DNA of 64,000 bases from Planctomycetaceae bacterium (lineage in GTDB: Bacteria > Planctomycetota > Planctomycetia > Pirellulales > Lacipirellulaceae). The stretch lies in the NCBI GenBank assembly GCA_002702655.1, contig PABB01000056.1, positions 124,001 through 188,000 on the forward strand, written 5' to 3'. A program made the position numbers and the translations under genes. Positions 48,690 to 56,984 of this stretch are shown piece after piece. Numbering within the stretch: position 1 is the first letter of the stretch; every line of letters starts with the position of its first letter. The notes beneath the pieces were generated by a model. That model was given only the letters and a program-made list of their open reading frames with translations, made no database searches and had not been told where the DNA came from.

Positions 48690-49514
48690 GTGCCTCAGTA
48701 CAATTCTGTCGATGCTTTCCATCGAACGCTCCAAGAGAGATACGAAGCTGCAAAAGCTGCGGTTGACGGAACGATCCAAACATTTGCTGGATCGGCAGAC
48801 GCAAACGCACGCAAACAAAAAGCTGAGCATCTCCATAGAGCCGTTCTCAGTCTCAGGTCGCTCTTGCATGGGCGCGACCGGCCGCCTTGGCTTAAGCCGA
48901 TTATCGCCACATCACACGCGTTCGTAGTGAATCCAGATGACAGCAATGGCAGACTCTTGATTCGCTCGATAGTGGATCACTATCCCTCTATAAAGCCGAT
49001 AGCGGTTGACGGCGATGGGATTCAGCCGCTCGACTTTGATCGCATCTTCGCCGAAAGCCGGGACTCAGGCGAGCTGCCTCATCTATTCGACGAGCTGATC
49101 GCGCTAGCGGAGAAGATTATTCAAAGCGGCGAAATCGAAAGTCTGACTGCGCTTTCTGCCCTAAAGTATCTGATTCGAACCCTTGAGGAGAATCGAAACG
49201 GCTCCTACTTGGCAGTGAGCCAGAGCATCTCGCTGGCTGCCTACTTCAAGAACCTCCTCGACGTCTATCTCGAAAAGATCCCAGGCATCGCGGAGCACAG
49301 AGAAGCTTACGCGCGCACGGTTCGACAAGCCGAGCAGGAGCTGCAAAAGACAAAGCAGGAGATTCGGGACAAGATTTCCGAAGAAGTGCGAGAGCGATTG
49401 CCAAAACTTGGACGGCTTGCCGAAATCGCAGAGCAGATCGATGTACTCTTGCCGCCAGCGTCTTTGCCAGCGCCTTCGCCAGCCACGGACGAGACTGATA
49501 TTGGTGACCAATAG
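48690..49514 (+). CDS. Partner of the AlbA_2 protein, coiled-coil C-terminus (274 aa)
   Basis: Start GTG 48690 has GGGAGG 8 bases upstream; the longer frame from 48639 overlaps the previous gene. Helical throughout; a coiled coil is predicted near residues 215-255 (EHREAYARTVRQAEQELQKTKQEIRDKISEEV). No family recognised. Its proximity to the AlbA_2 gene and their shared low G+C suggest a two-gene cargo system acquired together. The function is not readable. Confidence 0.65.
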   Translation: MPQYNSVDAFHRTLQERYEAAKAAVDGTIQTFAGSADANARKQKAEHLHRAVLSLRSLLHGRDRPPWLKPIIATSHAFVVNPDDSNGRLLIRSIVDHYPSIKPIAVDGDGIQPLDFDRIFAESRDSGELPHLFDELIALAEKIIQSGEIESLTALSALKYLIRTLEENRNGSYLAVSQSISLAAYFKNLLDVYLEKIPGIAEHREAYARTVRQAEQELQKTKQEIRDKISEEVRERLPKLGRLAEIAEQIDVLLPPASLPAPSPATDETDIGDQ

Positions 49515-49522
49515 ACACCGGA

Positions 49523-49759
49523 ATGCCGAAGCCCAGAAACTCCGCCGAGCAGTTCATTGATCCAGGGCGTCTCTACACGCTCAAGGGCTTCTATGCCGCC
49601 AGCGGGATCTCATCGACTCGGATGCGCGAGGCTCGCCTGAAAGGCGTGATCTGCCCCATGCTGCAAGTCGGGCGCCGGAAGTTCATTCGAGGCGCCGATG
49701 CGATTGCGTACATCGAGCGTCTGGCGGCAATGGGTGAATCTGAATCAGACTACCCGTGA
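49523..49759 (+). CDS. HTH protein, excisionase/AlpA-like
   Basis: 78 aa. FIDPGRLYTLKGFYAASGISSTRMREARLKGVICPMLQVGRRKFIRGADAIAYIERLA is an HTH_17-like fold. It aligns well with the product at 62026 of element 2 (YIDPERLYSYRGFQISSGISQTRIREARLMGLPLPILKIGRRNYVRGREAIEWMEKLA). So one HTH family is shared but the position differs: early in element 2, late in element 1. Confidence 0.75.
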   Translation: MPKPRNSAEQFIDPGRLYTLKGFYAASGISSTRMREARLKGVICPMLQVGRRKFIRGADAIAYIERLAAMGESESDYP

Positions 49760-50271
49760 AACCACCAGCCACCGACCCGACCGACAAGGTACATGGGGAG
49801 TCCAGCGACGACGGCTAGAATGCCCAGCCCCAGTCGGGTAGTGCCCTCATTCGACTCAGATTCGCTGGCCCCCATGCCAATCAGCACGACCCCCACGATC
49901 AAGAGCAGCACTCCGAGCAGCTGGAAGGTTTTCCAGAGTTTGCCGGTCGACTCAGTGGTCTGAACGCCCGCCCGTTTGGCAGCCTTACGTTCAAGAAACT
50001 CTCCGCAGTGCCTGCATTTAATCGCCGAACTCCGAATCGGCTCACTGCAGAAAGGGCACGGAACGAACCGCCCTTCTGCTGCCACTGGAGCTGCCGGCGG
50101 CGCTGGTAGCGTGGGGATCGAAGCGGGCGGCGGTGGCGGGATGTTCGGGCCAGAGAGCGACGGAATCGTCAAGGCCGCGCCGCATCCAGGGCATTTGGCA
50201 GTCTTGCCAGCCATCGAATCGGGTGCCTTGACGCGCTTACCGCAGGAATTGCAATCGGCTCGAATTGGCAT
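49750..50271 (-). CDS. Zinc-ribbon membrane protein (173 aa)
   Basis: Starts MPIRADCNSCGKRVKAPDSMAGKTAKCPGC (C7, C10, C27, C30), then a Pro-rich linker, a second zinc pair (CPFCSEPIRSSAIKCRHC), and two hydrophobic helices near 118-140 and 150-168. Its N-terminus is nearly identical in plan to the protein at 52758 on the same strand. Such zinc-ribbon proteins are common in planctomycetes, so the element seems adapted to that phylum. It is antisense to and slightly overlaps the HTH gene. Confidence 0.7.
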   Translation of the reverse strand: MPIRADCNSCGKRVKAPDSMAGKTAKCPGCGAALTIPSLSGPNIPPPPPASIPTLPAPPAAPVAAEGRFVPCPFCSEPIRSSAIKCRHCGEFLERKAAKRAGVQTTESTGKLWKTFQLLGVLLLIVGVVLIGMGASESESNEGTTRLGLGILAVVAGLPMYLVGRVGGWWFHG

Positions 50272-50730
50272 GGCGGGGCCCTTTGGGGTGAGCCTGCAAT
50301 GATAATCGCCGCCGGACTCGTGCACAAAACTACTCGCTGCCGATCGAAGGCAAGGTGCGAAAAGCGACTCCCTTTTTCTGCTGAGGTTGAATTTTCCTGC
50401 CCCCCCGGCCATATTGTCTCCCGTCAGCACTCCGCTGGCCCGGGCCTGATAAACCCGGTTCGTGGGAGACAATCGAATGTGTCGCATCACAGCCAGTAGG
50501 CCCGGTTGCGTGGGCGCGTGCCCAAGTGTTGATCCCGGTAGCGGGGGAGCGAGGTACGCGCGGGGGTTCCCACCCCTTTATCACCGCGTAACCGGGCCTA
50601 CTGGCTTTCACGTTGATGCGTCGCCGGATTGTCGCAGGCGCCCGGTTGGGGCGTGCCCTGGCCGGGCGTTCTATTCTCTGCGGCGCATCGCAGGCCCTTG
50701 CCCCATCAGCAAGGCAGAAAGCGCCAAATC
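50272..50730. other. Gene-free structured region in the right arm of element 1
   Basis: About 460 bp without a credible gene: long stem at 50491-50606, with internal short hairpins (ggcgcgtgcc, cccggtagcggg, gggggttcccacccc), and a second palindrome gtctccc/gggagac (50418-50470). Candidate RNA or DNA structural element. Confidence 0.55.
50491..50606. repeat. Long inverted repeat with internal hairpins
   Basis: Arms 50491-50510 (agccagtaggcccggttgcg) and 50587-50606 pair with one mismatch. The 76-base loop can fold into several G+C-rich hairpins. No T-run. Could be an RNA, an origin or a recombination site; not decided. Confidence 0.7.
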
Positions 50731-51222
50731 ATGGGAACCACCCTTGGTGTGCGCCCTCCACGAGCACCTCGTTTCATTCCGTACGACGAGCGTCTTGAGC
50801 AGCGTGCCCCCTACGGAGACATCTCTAGCGAGCACCGAGCAGCGGTTGCGGAATTGGAGAGGGGACAGATCGAAAACGCACACGCTTTGCTTCTTTCCGC
50901 GGTCGGCGCCTTCGCTCGTCAGCGTTGGATTGAGGCTTCGGGGAAGACTCGCACCGACATCACCTGCCCGGAGCGGCTGATCACTAAGCTGCGGTCGTCG
51001 TCGTCGATCGACCGATGGACAGGCGCAATCCTGCTCGCTGCAGTCAAGCGGCCTCCGCGTGTGGCGCGGCGACATGTGGAGGTTCTGCTCACAATTGTCG
51101 AGGCAATCGTGCTTGACGCCCCAGCAGGACGAGTGTGCGAATCGCGCCCGATCAGGTTGGCCAGCAGCAAGTCAGACACGGACCTCGCGCCGAGTCGACA
51201 CGCAACGTCGACCTCCACCTGA
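50731..51222 (+). CDS. Element protein of unknown function (163 aa)
   Basis: From ATG 50731 (MGTTLGVRPPRAPRFIPYDERLEQR). Helical, with no recognised domain. GC-rich wobble positions agree with coding. Located between the structured region and the HTH-integrase pair. Confidence 0.5.
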   Translation: MGTTLGVRPPRAPRFIPYDERLEQRAPYGDISSEHRAAVAELERGQIENAHALLLSAVGAFARQRWIEASGKTRTDITCPERLITKLRSSSSIDRWTGAILLAAVKRPPRVARRHVEVLLTIVEAIVLDAPAGRVCESRPIRLASSKSDTDLAPSRHATSTST

Positions 51223-51319
51223 GCGCGAACTTCACAGAGCGCCACCGTGGACGCTTAACAGCACCTGCAATCGGTCTCTCCACGGAAGAGCGACCGAGAG
51301 GCCAAAGATCGGAACCGCT

Positions 51320-51583
51320 ATGTCCACCTTCATGCCGAAAGACGAAATGACCAAACAACTCCGAGAGCAGGGCGACGGGTGCCAGTGTTTCGCCGTCATG
51401 CTTGACGAGACGTCGGTAATCAATCTTCCGATCGCGATGGCGCTACTTGGACTGAGCGAAGAATCGACAAAGAAGTGGTACGCCAAATACAACGTCCCAC
51501 GGATGCCCGGGGCCGCATGGCTCACCACCGGCCGCCGCTTCTTCAGGGCGCTGGAGCGATATTTCGAGGAGCAGGAACAGTAG
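51320..51583 (+). CDS. Small HTH-like protein upstream of integrase, putative Xis
   Basis: 87 aa from ATG 51320. Contains VINLPIAMALLGLSEESTKKWYAKYNVPRMPGAAWLTTGRRFFRALERYFEEQEQ, an HTH-plus-wing layout like excisionases. It ends 50 bases before the integrase gene, the classic place for a recombination directionality factor. The earlier in-frame opening (51059) has no coding character. Confidence 0.6.
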   Translation: MSTFMPKDEMTKQLREQGDGCQCFAVMLDETSVINLPIAMALLGLSEESTKKWYAKYNVPRMPGAAWLTTGRRFFRALERYFEEQEQ

Positions 51584-51633
51584 AAGCAGTAGACGAACAA
51601 TGATCCCCCGAGAATTGAAAGGATGGTGACGTC

Positions 51634-52761
51634 ATGCGTGCCTGGCTATTTCAAGATTCACGTCAGAGAACGAAACTAGGCGAGAAGTGTCCGTGGTCGG
51701 TCGGCTGGTACGATCAGGCCGGCCGGAAGCGGTCGAAGAAGATTGGCGCCAAATCGACCGCCGAAAAGTACCGCCGCCGCGTCGAAGGAGAGCTGGCCTT
51801 GGGCCTCGCCGAGGGCCCGAAACGCAAACGTTGGGCGGACTTCCGCGAGCGGTTCATGGAAACCGTCGTTGCATTGAAAGCGGCCGGGACCGCCGCGGCC
51901 TACGCCGACGCCCTCGACAACTTCGAGCGGCTCGCCAAGCCCGTCTACATGGACGCCATCACGACAGAGACCATCGACACCTACCGAGCCCGTAGAAGTC
52001 GCGAGCGGCGACGTACGACGGCCAAGGCGGGCTCTGAGGCTGCCAAGCGGAACACGGCCAAAGTATCTCCCGCGACAGTCAACAAAGAACTCCGGCACCT
52101 GCGTGGAGCCTTGCGGAAGGCGTACAAATGGGGGCTGATTTCCAGGGCGCCGGACGTCGAAATGCTGCGGGAGCCGGAGCGGGACCCGTTCTACATCGAC
52201 GACGCGACGTTCACAGCCCTATACAACGCGTGCGATACCATGAAGCGTCCCGCCGCCCAAGCGTACGCCGCGGACGATTGGTGGCGTGCGCTGTTCTGCT
52301 TTGCGTATATGACGGGATGGCGGATCGGCGAGATACTTGACTTGCGTCGCGATGACGTTGACCTGGAAACGGGAATCGCCACGGTTGATGCTGACAGTAC
52401 CAAGGGGCGTCGTACGGCTCGCGTGGAGTTGCACCCCGTCGTGGTCGACCACCTGCGAGCAATCGCCGATTTTTCGCAGTTCGTCTTCGATTGGCCGTAC
52501 CACGAACGGCTGCTGTGGTCGGACTTTGACGACTTGAAGAAAGCGGCCGAACTGAACTTCCCGGGCGCGTTCCACCGATTTCGGTTCGGATTTGCCAATG
52601 CCAACGTCGACCACCTGGACGCCGACGTGCTGCAGCGGCTCATGCGCCACCAGGACGCCCAAACGACCCGCCGGTACATCAACGCTGCTGAGCGGATGAA
52701 GCGGGCCGGCACGGCTGACCGGCTCCACGTTCCGGCAAACCTGAAGGTAACAGCCGGTTAA
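51634..52761 (+). CDS. int: Tyrosine recombinase (integrase) of element 1
   Basis: 375 aa phage-type integrase. N-terminal DNA-binding part to about 175; catalytic domain with Arg230 (TGWRIGEI), Lys257 (STKGRR), His314-x2-Arg317 (AFHRFRFGF), His339 (LMRHQDAQ) and nucleophile Tyr348 (RRYINAA). The usual HxLRH box reads HRFRF, so it is slightly divergent but complete. It lies 690 bases from the tRNA-Lys target and is directed toward it. This is the expected enzyme for integration and excision at the 46-bp core. Confidence 0.9.
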   Translation: MRAWLFQDSRQRTKLGEKCPWSVGWYDQAGRKRSKKIGAKSTAEKYRRRVEGELALGLAEGPKRKRWADFRERFMETVVALKAAGTAAAYADALDNFERLAKPVYMDAITTETIDTYRARRSRERRRTTAKAGSEAAKRNTAKVSPATVNKELRHLRGALRKAYKWGLISRAPDVEMLREPERDPFYIDDATFTALYNACDTMKRPAAQAYAADDWWRALFCFAYMTGWRIGEILDLRRDDVDLETGIATVDADSTKGRRTARVELHPVVVDHLRAIADFSQFVFDWPYHERLLWSDFDDLKKAAELNFPGAFHRFRFGFANANVDHLDADVLQRLMRHQDAQTTRRYINAAERMKRAGTADRLHVPANLKVTAG

Positions 52762-53354
52762 GCGGGCCGAAGCTGGTCAATCGTTTCCTTCACCATCTCT
52801 GGGTCACGGAGCCCAACAATTGACATTTCCTTCTCGGCTGTTCCTGCGCTGCTGATGGTGATATCCCCGACGCTCAACAGTCGCTGGAATGGCGATTGAT
52901 CGACCGTCAGCAGGCGCACGTCACTATGGCGGATCTCCTTTGTTCCTCGATAAAAGAAACCTGTTTTGAGTATTGAGCGAGTTTGCGTCACGGTCAATTC
53001 GACGCGTAGGCTACGCATGTACTCAAAGGCGACCACAGCAGGGCCTATAGGGACAAAGAGGATGAACCACCATTCGCCCCCGAACATGGGTGCCAGAAGG
53101 GCGAGCAGGGAAATGGCAGGCCACCCGGTCACCGCCTGTGGCTGCGATCCATAGAAGGCTGGGTGCACGCGAAGAACGATGTCACGCCCGTCAACATCCT
53201 GGTCTGCACCAGAATTCTCCAGCGGAGGAACGGGAGTCCTCAGCGGAATCGTCAGCGTCTGTCCGCAGGCCGGACATCGAGCAATTTTGCCAGCAACGTC
53301 GTCCGGCGCCTTGAGAGTTCTCCCGCAGCTTTGGCATACCGCTCGGATGGACAT
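52758..53354 (-). CDS. Zinc-ribbon and PH-like (bPH_2) membrane protein
   Basis: 198 aa. Starts MSIRAVCQSCGRTLKAPDDVAGKIARCPAC (C7, C10, C27, C30), then two adjacent hydrophobic segments (WPAISLLALLAPMFGGEWWFILFVPIGPAVVAFEY) and a C-terminal PH-like part (SLRVELTVTQTRSILKTGFFYRGTKEIRHSDVRLLTVDQS) typical of bacterial PH domain (YdbT-like) proteins. It overlaps the integrase stop by 4 bases on the opposite strand. Related N-terminus at 49750. Membrane-localised, function unknown. Confidence 0.68.
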   Translation of the reverse strand: MSIRAVCQSCGRTLKAPDDVAGKIARCPACGQTLTIPLRTPVPPLENSGADQDVDGRDIVLRVHPAFYGSQPQAVTGWPAISLLALLAPMFGGEWWFILFVPIGPAVVAFEYMRSLRVELTVTQTRSILKTGFFYRGTKEIRHSDVRLLTVDQSPFQRLLSVGDITISSAGTAEKEMSIVGLRDPEMVKETIDQLRPA

Positions 53355-53384
53355 ACTGCGGCCCCGCGGCCCATGCTGCCTAGC

Positions 53385-53404
53385 GGAGTGTTCATGGAGT
53401 GTTG
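53385..53404 (+). repeat. Tandem 11-bp repeat near attR (candidate integrase arm site)
   Basis: ggagtgttcatggagtgttg is identical to the core of 37669-37690. It lies about 50 bases inside attR, between the integrase region and the tRNA. Confidence 0.65.
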
Positions 53405-53452
53405 CAGCCCGAAGAGACTCAGCCGAATCGACGTAAGTCCTTATGTGGAAAC

Positions 53453-53527
<75 letters not shown>

Positions 53528-53785
53528 AAAGAGCCTCATTTATAGCGACATTTCGTCGTGCCGCTATGGCTGGGCGTCGAATTGGCCGACGCGCGGCGGG
53601 ACGGCTGCGGCGAGCAGCCGGGGAGGCGGGCGTGACGGGCGATGGTCGCGATGCTGCCCGAAACGGCATTTTATCGCCGCGGCGGCCACGCCGGTACCCT
53701 AACCGGGATTCCCGCACTGCCGTCACGGCTGACGCAGTCGGACAACGGCCAGCGGCCGACGGTTCGGTGCGCACACGTCGTCCGG

Positions 53786-56700
53786 CTACGGCGCCGCTGC
53801 CGATTGCGGCTGGCCCCCGGCGGGTTCGTGCTCGCCGTGGAACGGCCGCATGTACCACGTTGCCGCGTGCCTCAGTAGACGCTGCCCGTCCGCGGCGATC
53901 AGCAGCGAGCAGGGAATCAGAAACAGCGTGACAATCGTTGCGAACATCACGCCGAATGCCAGCGACACGGCCATGGGGATTAGGAATTGCGCCTGCAGCG
54001 AGTTGTCCATCAACAGCGGCATCAGGCCGACGAATGTGGTGATCGACGTGAGCATGATCGGCCGGAAGCGGCGAGCGCCCGCTTCCAGGGCCGCGTCGTA
54101 CAGGCTGCTCCCTTCGGTCCGGCGGCGGTTGACGTAGTCGACCATCACCAGCGTGTCGTTGACCGACACCCCGGCGAGCGCCAGCAGTCCGAACACCGAC
54201 AAGTACGACGGCGTGATGCCGAGAATAATGTGCCCCAGCAGCGCTCCGATGATAGCGAACGGCACGGCCAGCATGACGAAGAACGGCTGCCCCAGCGATT
54301 TCAATGCGATCGCCAGCATGCCGTAGAGCACGAACGCCAACAACGAGGAACCGAGAATCGTTTTGAACCGCGCCTGCTCGGCCTCGGCGACGTAGCCAAC
54401 AAACTCGTACGACAAACCAAGCGGCGTGCACAGTTCGTCGAGCTTGGGCGTGATCTCCTTGGCAATCCCCAGCACGTCGACGGTTTCATCGACGGGCTGC
54501 CCGCCGATGCGCAGGATCTCGGCCCCGTTCTTCCGGTCGACCGACGACGGGGCTTTCTTGAAGGATATCTCCGCCACGGTGGACAGCGGAACGTCGGCGC
54601 CGCGGGGCGTGCGAATCCGCATCGCGTCGAGCGTATGCAACGATTCGCGCTGGTCCCGCGGCAGACGAACCATCACGCGGATGTCGTCGATGCCCCGTTG
54701 CAAGCGTTGCGCTTCCTCGCCGAAGAACGCCTGGCGGATTTGTTGGGCCAGCAACTGCTGGGTGAGCCCCAATTCGGCCGCCAACGGCTTGAGCGTCAGC
54801 TCCAACTCGTCCTGGCCGTAGTTGATGTTCGCCCACGTGGAACTGAATGCGTCGTAACCCTGCAGGACGCGGCGAAGCTCGCGGGCGACTTCCGCCTTTT
54901 CCGGCGACATGGGACCGCGCAACTCGATGTTCAGGTTCTCGTTGTCGAACCCACGGTCATTGTTGACGCTGGTTTCGGCGCGGACGCGAAACTCCGTCGC
55001 CTCGTGAATTGGCCCGACCAACTCGGTCCAACGGGCGGCCAGCTCGCTGTTGCGCGGGCCGGGCTCGGTGCGTTCCGACGGGTCCGTCACCTCGAACTGG
55101 ATCGCCCCCCGCGACTTGTCAAAATCGCGATGAATCCGCGCCGCGCCGACGATCTTCGAGATGTTCTTCACGAGCGACTCGCCCGTGCCGGGGTCGACGT
55201 ACTCGTCTTGCAGTTTCAGTAGCGCTTGCTCGATGCGGGTCATGTACCGATCGGTCACTTCCAGCGGCGTATCGTCGGGCATATCCAACTCGGCCGAGAT
55301 CCGCTGCCGGTCGACCGTGGGAAAAGCGATGAATTCCATCCGACCGCTGGAGCAGTAGCCGACCATCAGCATCGCCATCGCGATGAACGCCGCCATAACG
55401 GCGTAGCGATGATGGACCGCCCCGTTCAGCACGGGCTGGTAGACGTAACGAATGAAGTTCTCCAGTCCGTTGGCAATTCCGGTTTGAAACCGCGTGAAAA
55501 GATTCTGCCGCGGCACGGGGCGGAGGTGCTTCAGATGCGCCGGCAGAATCAGCTTCGACTCGACCAGCGAGAACAGCAGCACCGGCGCCACCACGGGCGG
55601 AACCTGCTTGGCGAAGTCGCCCCACATGCCGTCGAAGAACATCAGCGGCATGAACGCCACGATGGTGGTCAGTGCGCCGAAGGTGACTGGCGTGGCCACT
55701 TCATGCGTGCCCTCGATCGCGGCTTCCAGCGACGGGACGCCCGCTTTCATCTTCAGGTAAACGTTCTCGCCGGTCACGATCGCGTCGTCGACCACGACCC
55801 CCACCACGATGATGTACCCGAACAAACTCATCACGTTGGCGGTCACGCCAAAGTAGGGCATCAGCATCACGCCGCCGGCAAACCCCACGGGAATGCCAAT
55901 GACGATCCAAAACGCCAGCGCCGGCCGCAGAAACAGACCCAGCAGCAGCATGACCAGCACGCTGCCCTGGATCAGCGACTGGACCAGAATGCTCATCCGC
56001 CCGCGGATTTCCACCGATTCATCGTCCCAGACGAACAGCTCGATCCCGTCGGGAAACTTCGTGCTGGAGTTCTCGACGTACTCGCGCACTTTGTTGGAAA
56101 TGTCGATCGCGCTTTCGCGCCCCGTGCGCATCACTTCCACGAACAGCGCCGGGCGGCCGTTGAACTCGACCTTTTTCTCGCCCTCTTCGAATCCGTCGCG
56201 CACCGTGGCCACGTCGCCCAACAGCACGTCGGCCCCGTCGACCGATCGGATCGGCACCTGGTTGAACTCCCGCTCGTTGTAGGCCTGGCCGCGGGTGCGG
56301 ACGATGAACGTGCCGCTGTCGCTGTCGATGGCCCCCGCGGGCAAGTCAATCGAGAACTGGCGAATCGCGTCAGTCAGGTCCTGGAAACTGAGTCCGTAGG
56401 AGATCAGTTTGTCGGGGTCGGCTTCGACCGAGATTTCGTAGCGGCGATCGCCTTGGATCTGCGCGCGGCTGACGCCCGGCAGCGTGAGGATGTCTTCCTG
56501 GACCTGGCGGGCCACCTCGCGCAGTTCGCGCGGGCTGAGATTGCCGGTCACCGCCACGCTGAGCACTTCCCACCAGCTGGACGAATCGGGAATAAAAACC
56601 CGCGGTCGCTCGGTTTCGTCGGGGAACGTGGTGATGGTGTCGATTCGGGCCGTCACGTCATCCATCAGCGCCCGCAGATTGGTTCCCGGTTCAGCATTGA

Positions 56701-56974
56701 CCCAGAACCATGCGCCGCCGCGGCGACCCGAGGAGTTGATTTCCTTGATGCCCTCGACGCCCTCTAGGGCTTCTTCGATGGGGATCAGAATCGCGCGCTC
56801 GACGTCCTTGGCCGTGCCGCCGCGATACTGCATTTCGATGATGAGCGACTCGAAGCTCCGCTCGGGCGACACCTCCAGCGGGATCTTGAACAGCGCCGCA
56901 TACGCCCCGGCCAGCAGGATCGCCAGCATCAGGAAGTTGGCGGCAATGCCGTTGTTGGTGAACCAACGAATCAT
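53786..56974 (-). CDS. RND efflux pump, inner-membrane transporter
   Basis: 1062-aa HAE1/HME-type permease (AcrB/MdtB-like), with MIRWFTNNGIAANFLMLAILLAGAYAALFKIPLEVSPERSFESLIIEMQYRGGTAKDVERAILIPIEEALEGVEGI at the start, two periplasmic porter regions, 12 hydrophobic segments including VDDAIVTGENVYLKM (TM4, the acidic proton-relay region in AcrB) and a C-terminal half beginning with VMAAFIAMAMLMVG. ATG 56974 fits the family start; the adaptor ends just 11 bases before, so the two are co-transcribed. The substrate range is unknown. Confidence 0.94.
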   Translation of the reverse strand: MIRWFTNNGIAANFLMLAILLAGAYAALFKIPLEVSPERSFESLIIEMQYRGGTAKDVERAILIPIEEALEGVEGIKEINSSGRRGGAWFWVNAEPGTNLRALMDDVTARIDTITTFPDETERPRVFIPDSSSWWEVLSVAVTGNLSPRELREVARQVQEDILTLPGVSRAQIQGDRRYEISVEADPDKLISYGLSFQDLTDAIRQFSIDLPAGAIDSDSGTFIVRTRGQAYNEREFNQVPIRSVDGADVLLGDVATVRDGFEEGEKKVEFNGRPALFVEVMRTGRESAIDISNKVREYVENSSTKFPDGIELFVWDDESVEIRGRMSILVQSLIQGSVLVMLLLGLFLRPALAFWIVIGIPVGFAGGVMLMPYFGVTANVMSLFGYIIVVGVVVDDAIVTGENVYLKMKAGVPSLEAAIEGTHEVATPVTFGALTTIVAFMPLMFFDGMWGDFAKQVPPVVAPVLLFSLVESKLILPAHLKHLRPVPRQNLFTRFQTGIANGLENFIRYVYQPVLNGAVHHRYAVMAAFIAMAMLMVGYCSSGRMEFIAFPTVDRQRISAELDMPDDTPLEVTDRYMTRIEQALLKLQDEYVDPGTGESLVKNISKIVGAARIHRDFDKSRGAIQFEVTDPSERTEPGPRNSELAARWTELVGPIHEATEFRVRAETSVNNDRGFDNENLNIELRGPMSPEKAEVARELRRVLQGYDAFSSTWANINYGQDELELTLKPLAAELGLTQQLLAQQIRQAFFGEEAQRLQRGIDDIRVMVRLPRDQRESLHTLDAMRIRTPRGADVPLSTVAEISFKKAPSSVDRKNGAEILRIGGQPVDETVDVLGIAKEITPKLDELCTPLGLSYEFVGYVAEAEQARFKTILGSSLLAFVLYGMLAIALKSLGQPFFVMLAVPFAIIGALLGHIILGITPSYLSVFGLLALAGVSVNDTLVMVDYVNRRRTEGSSLYDAALEAGARRFRPIMLTSITTFVGLMPLLMDNSLQAQFLIPMAVSLAFGVMFATIVTLFLIPCSLLIAADGQRLLRHAATWYMRPFHGEHEPAGGQPQSAAAP

Positions 56975-56984
56975 GGCGGGGCGG

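Noticed and set aside
50419-50490. N-terminal extension of the zinc-ribbon gene to 50490
   Set aside because: The added residues come from a palindrome-rich region; ATG 50271 starts exactly at the zinc ribbon shared with the other protein.
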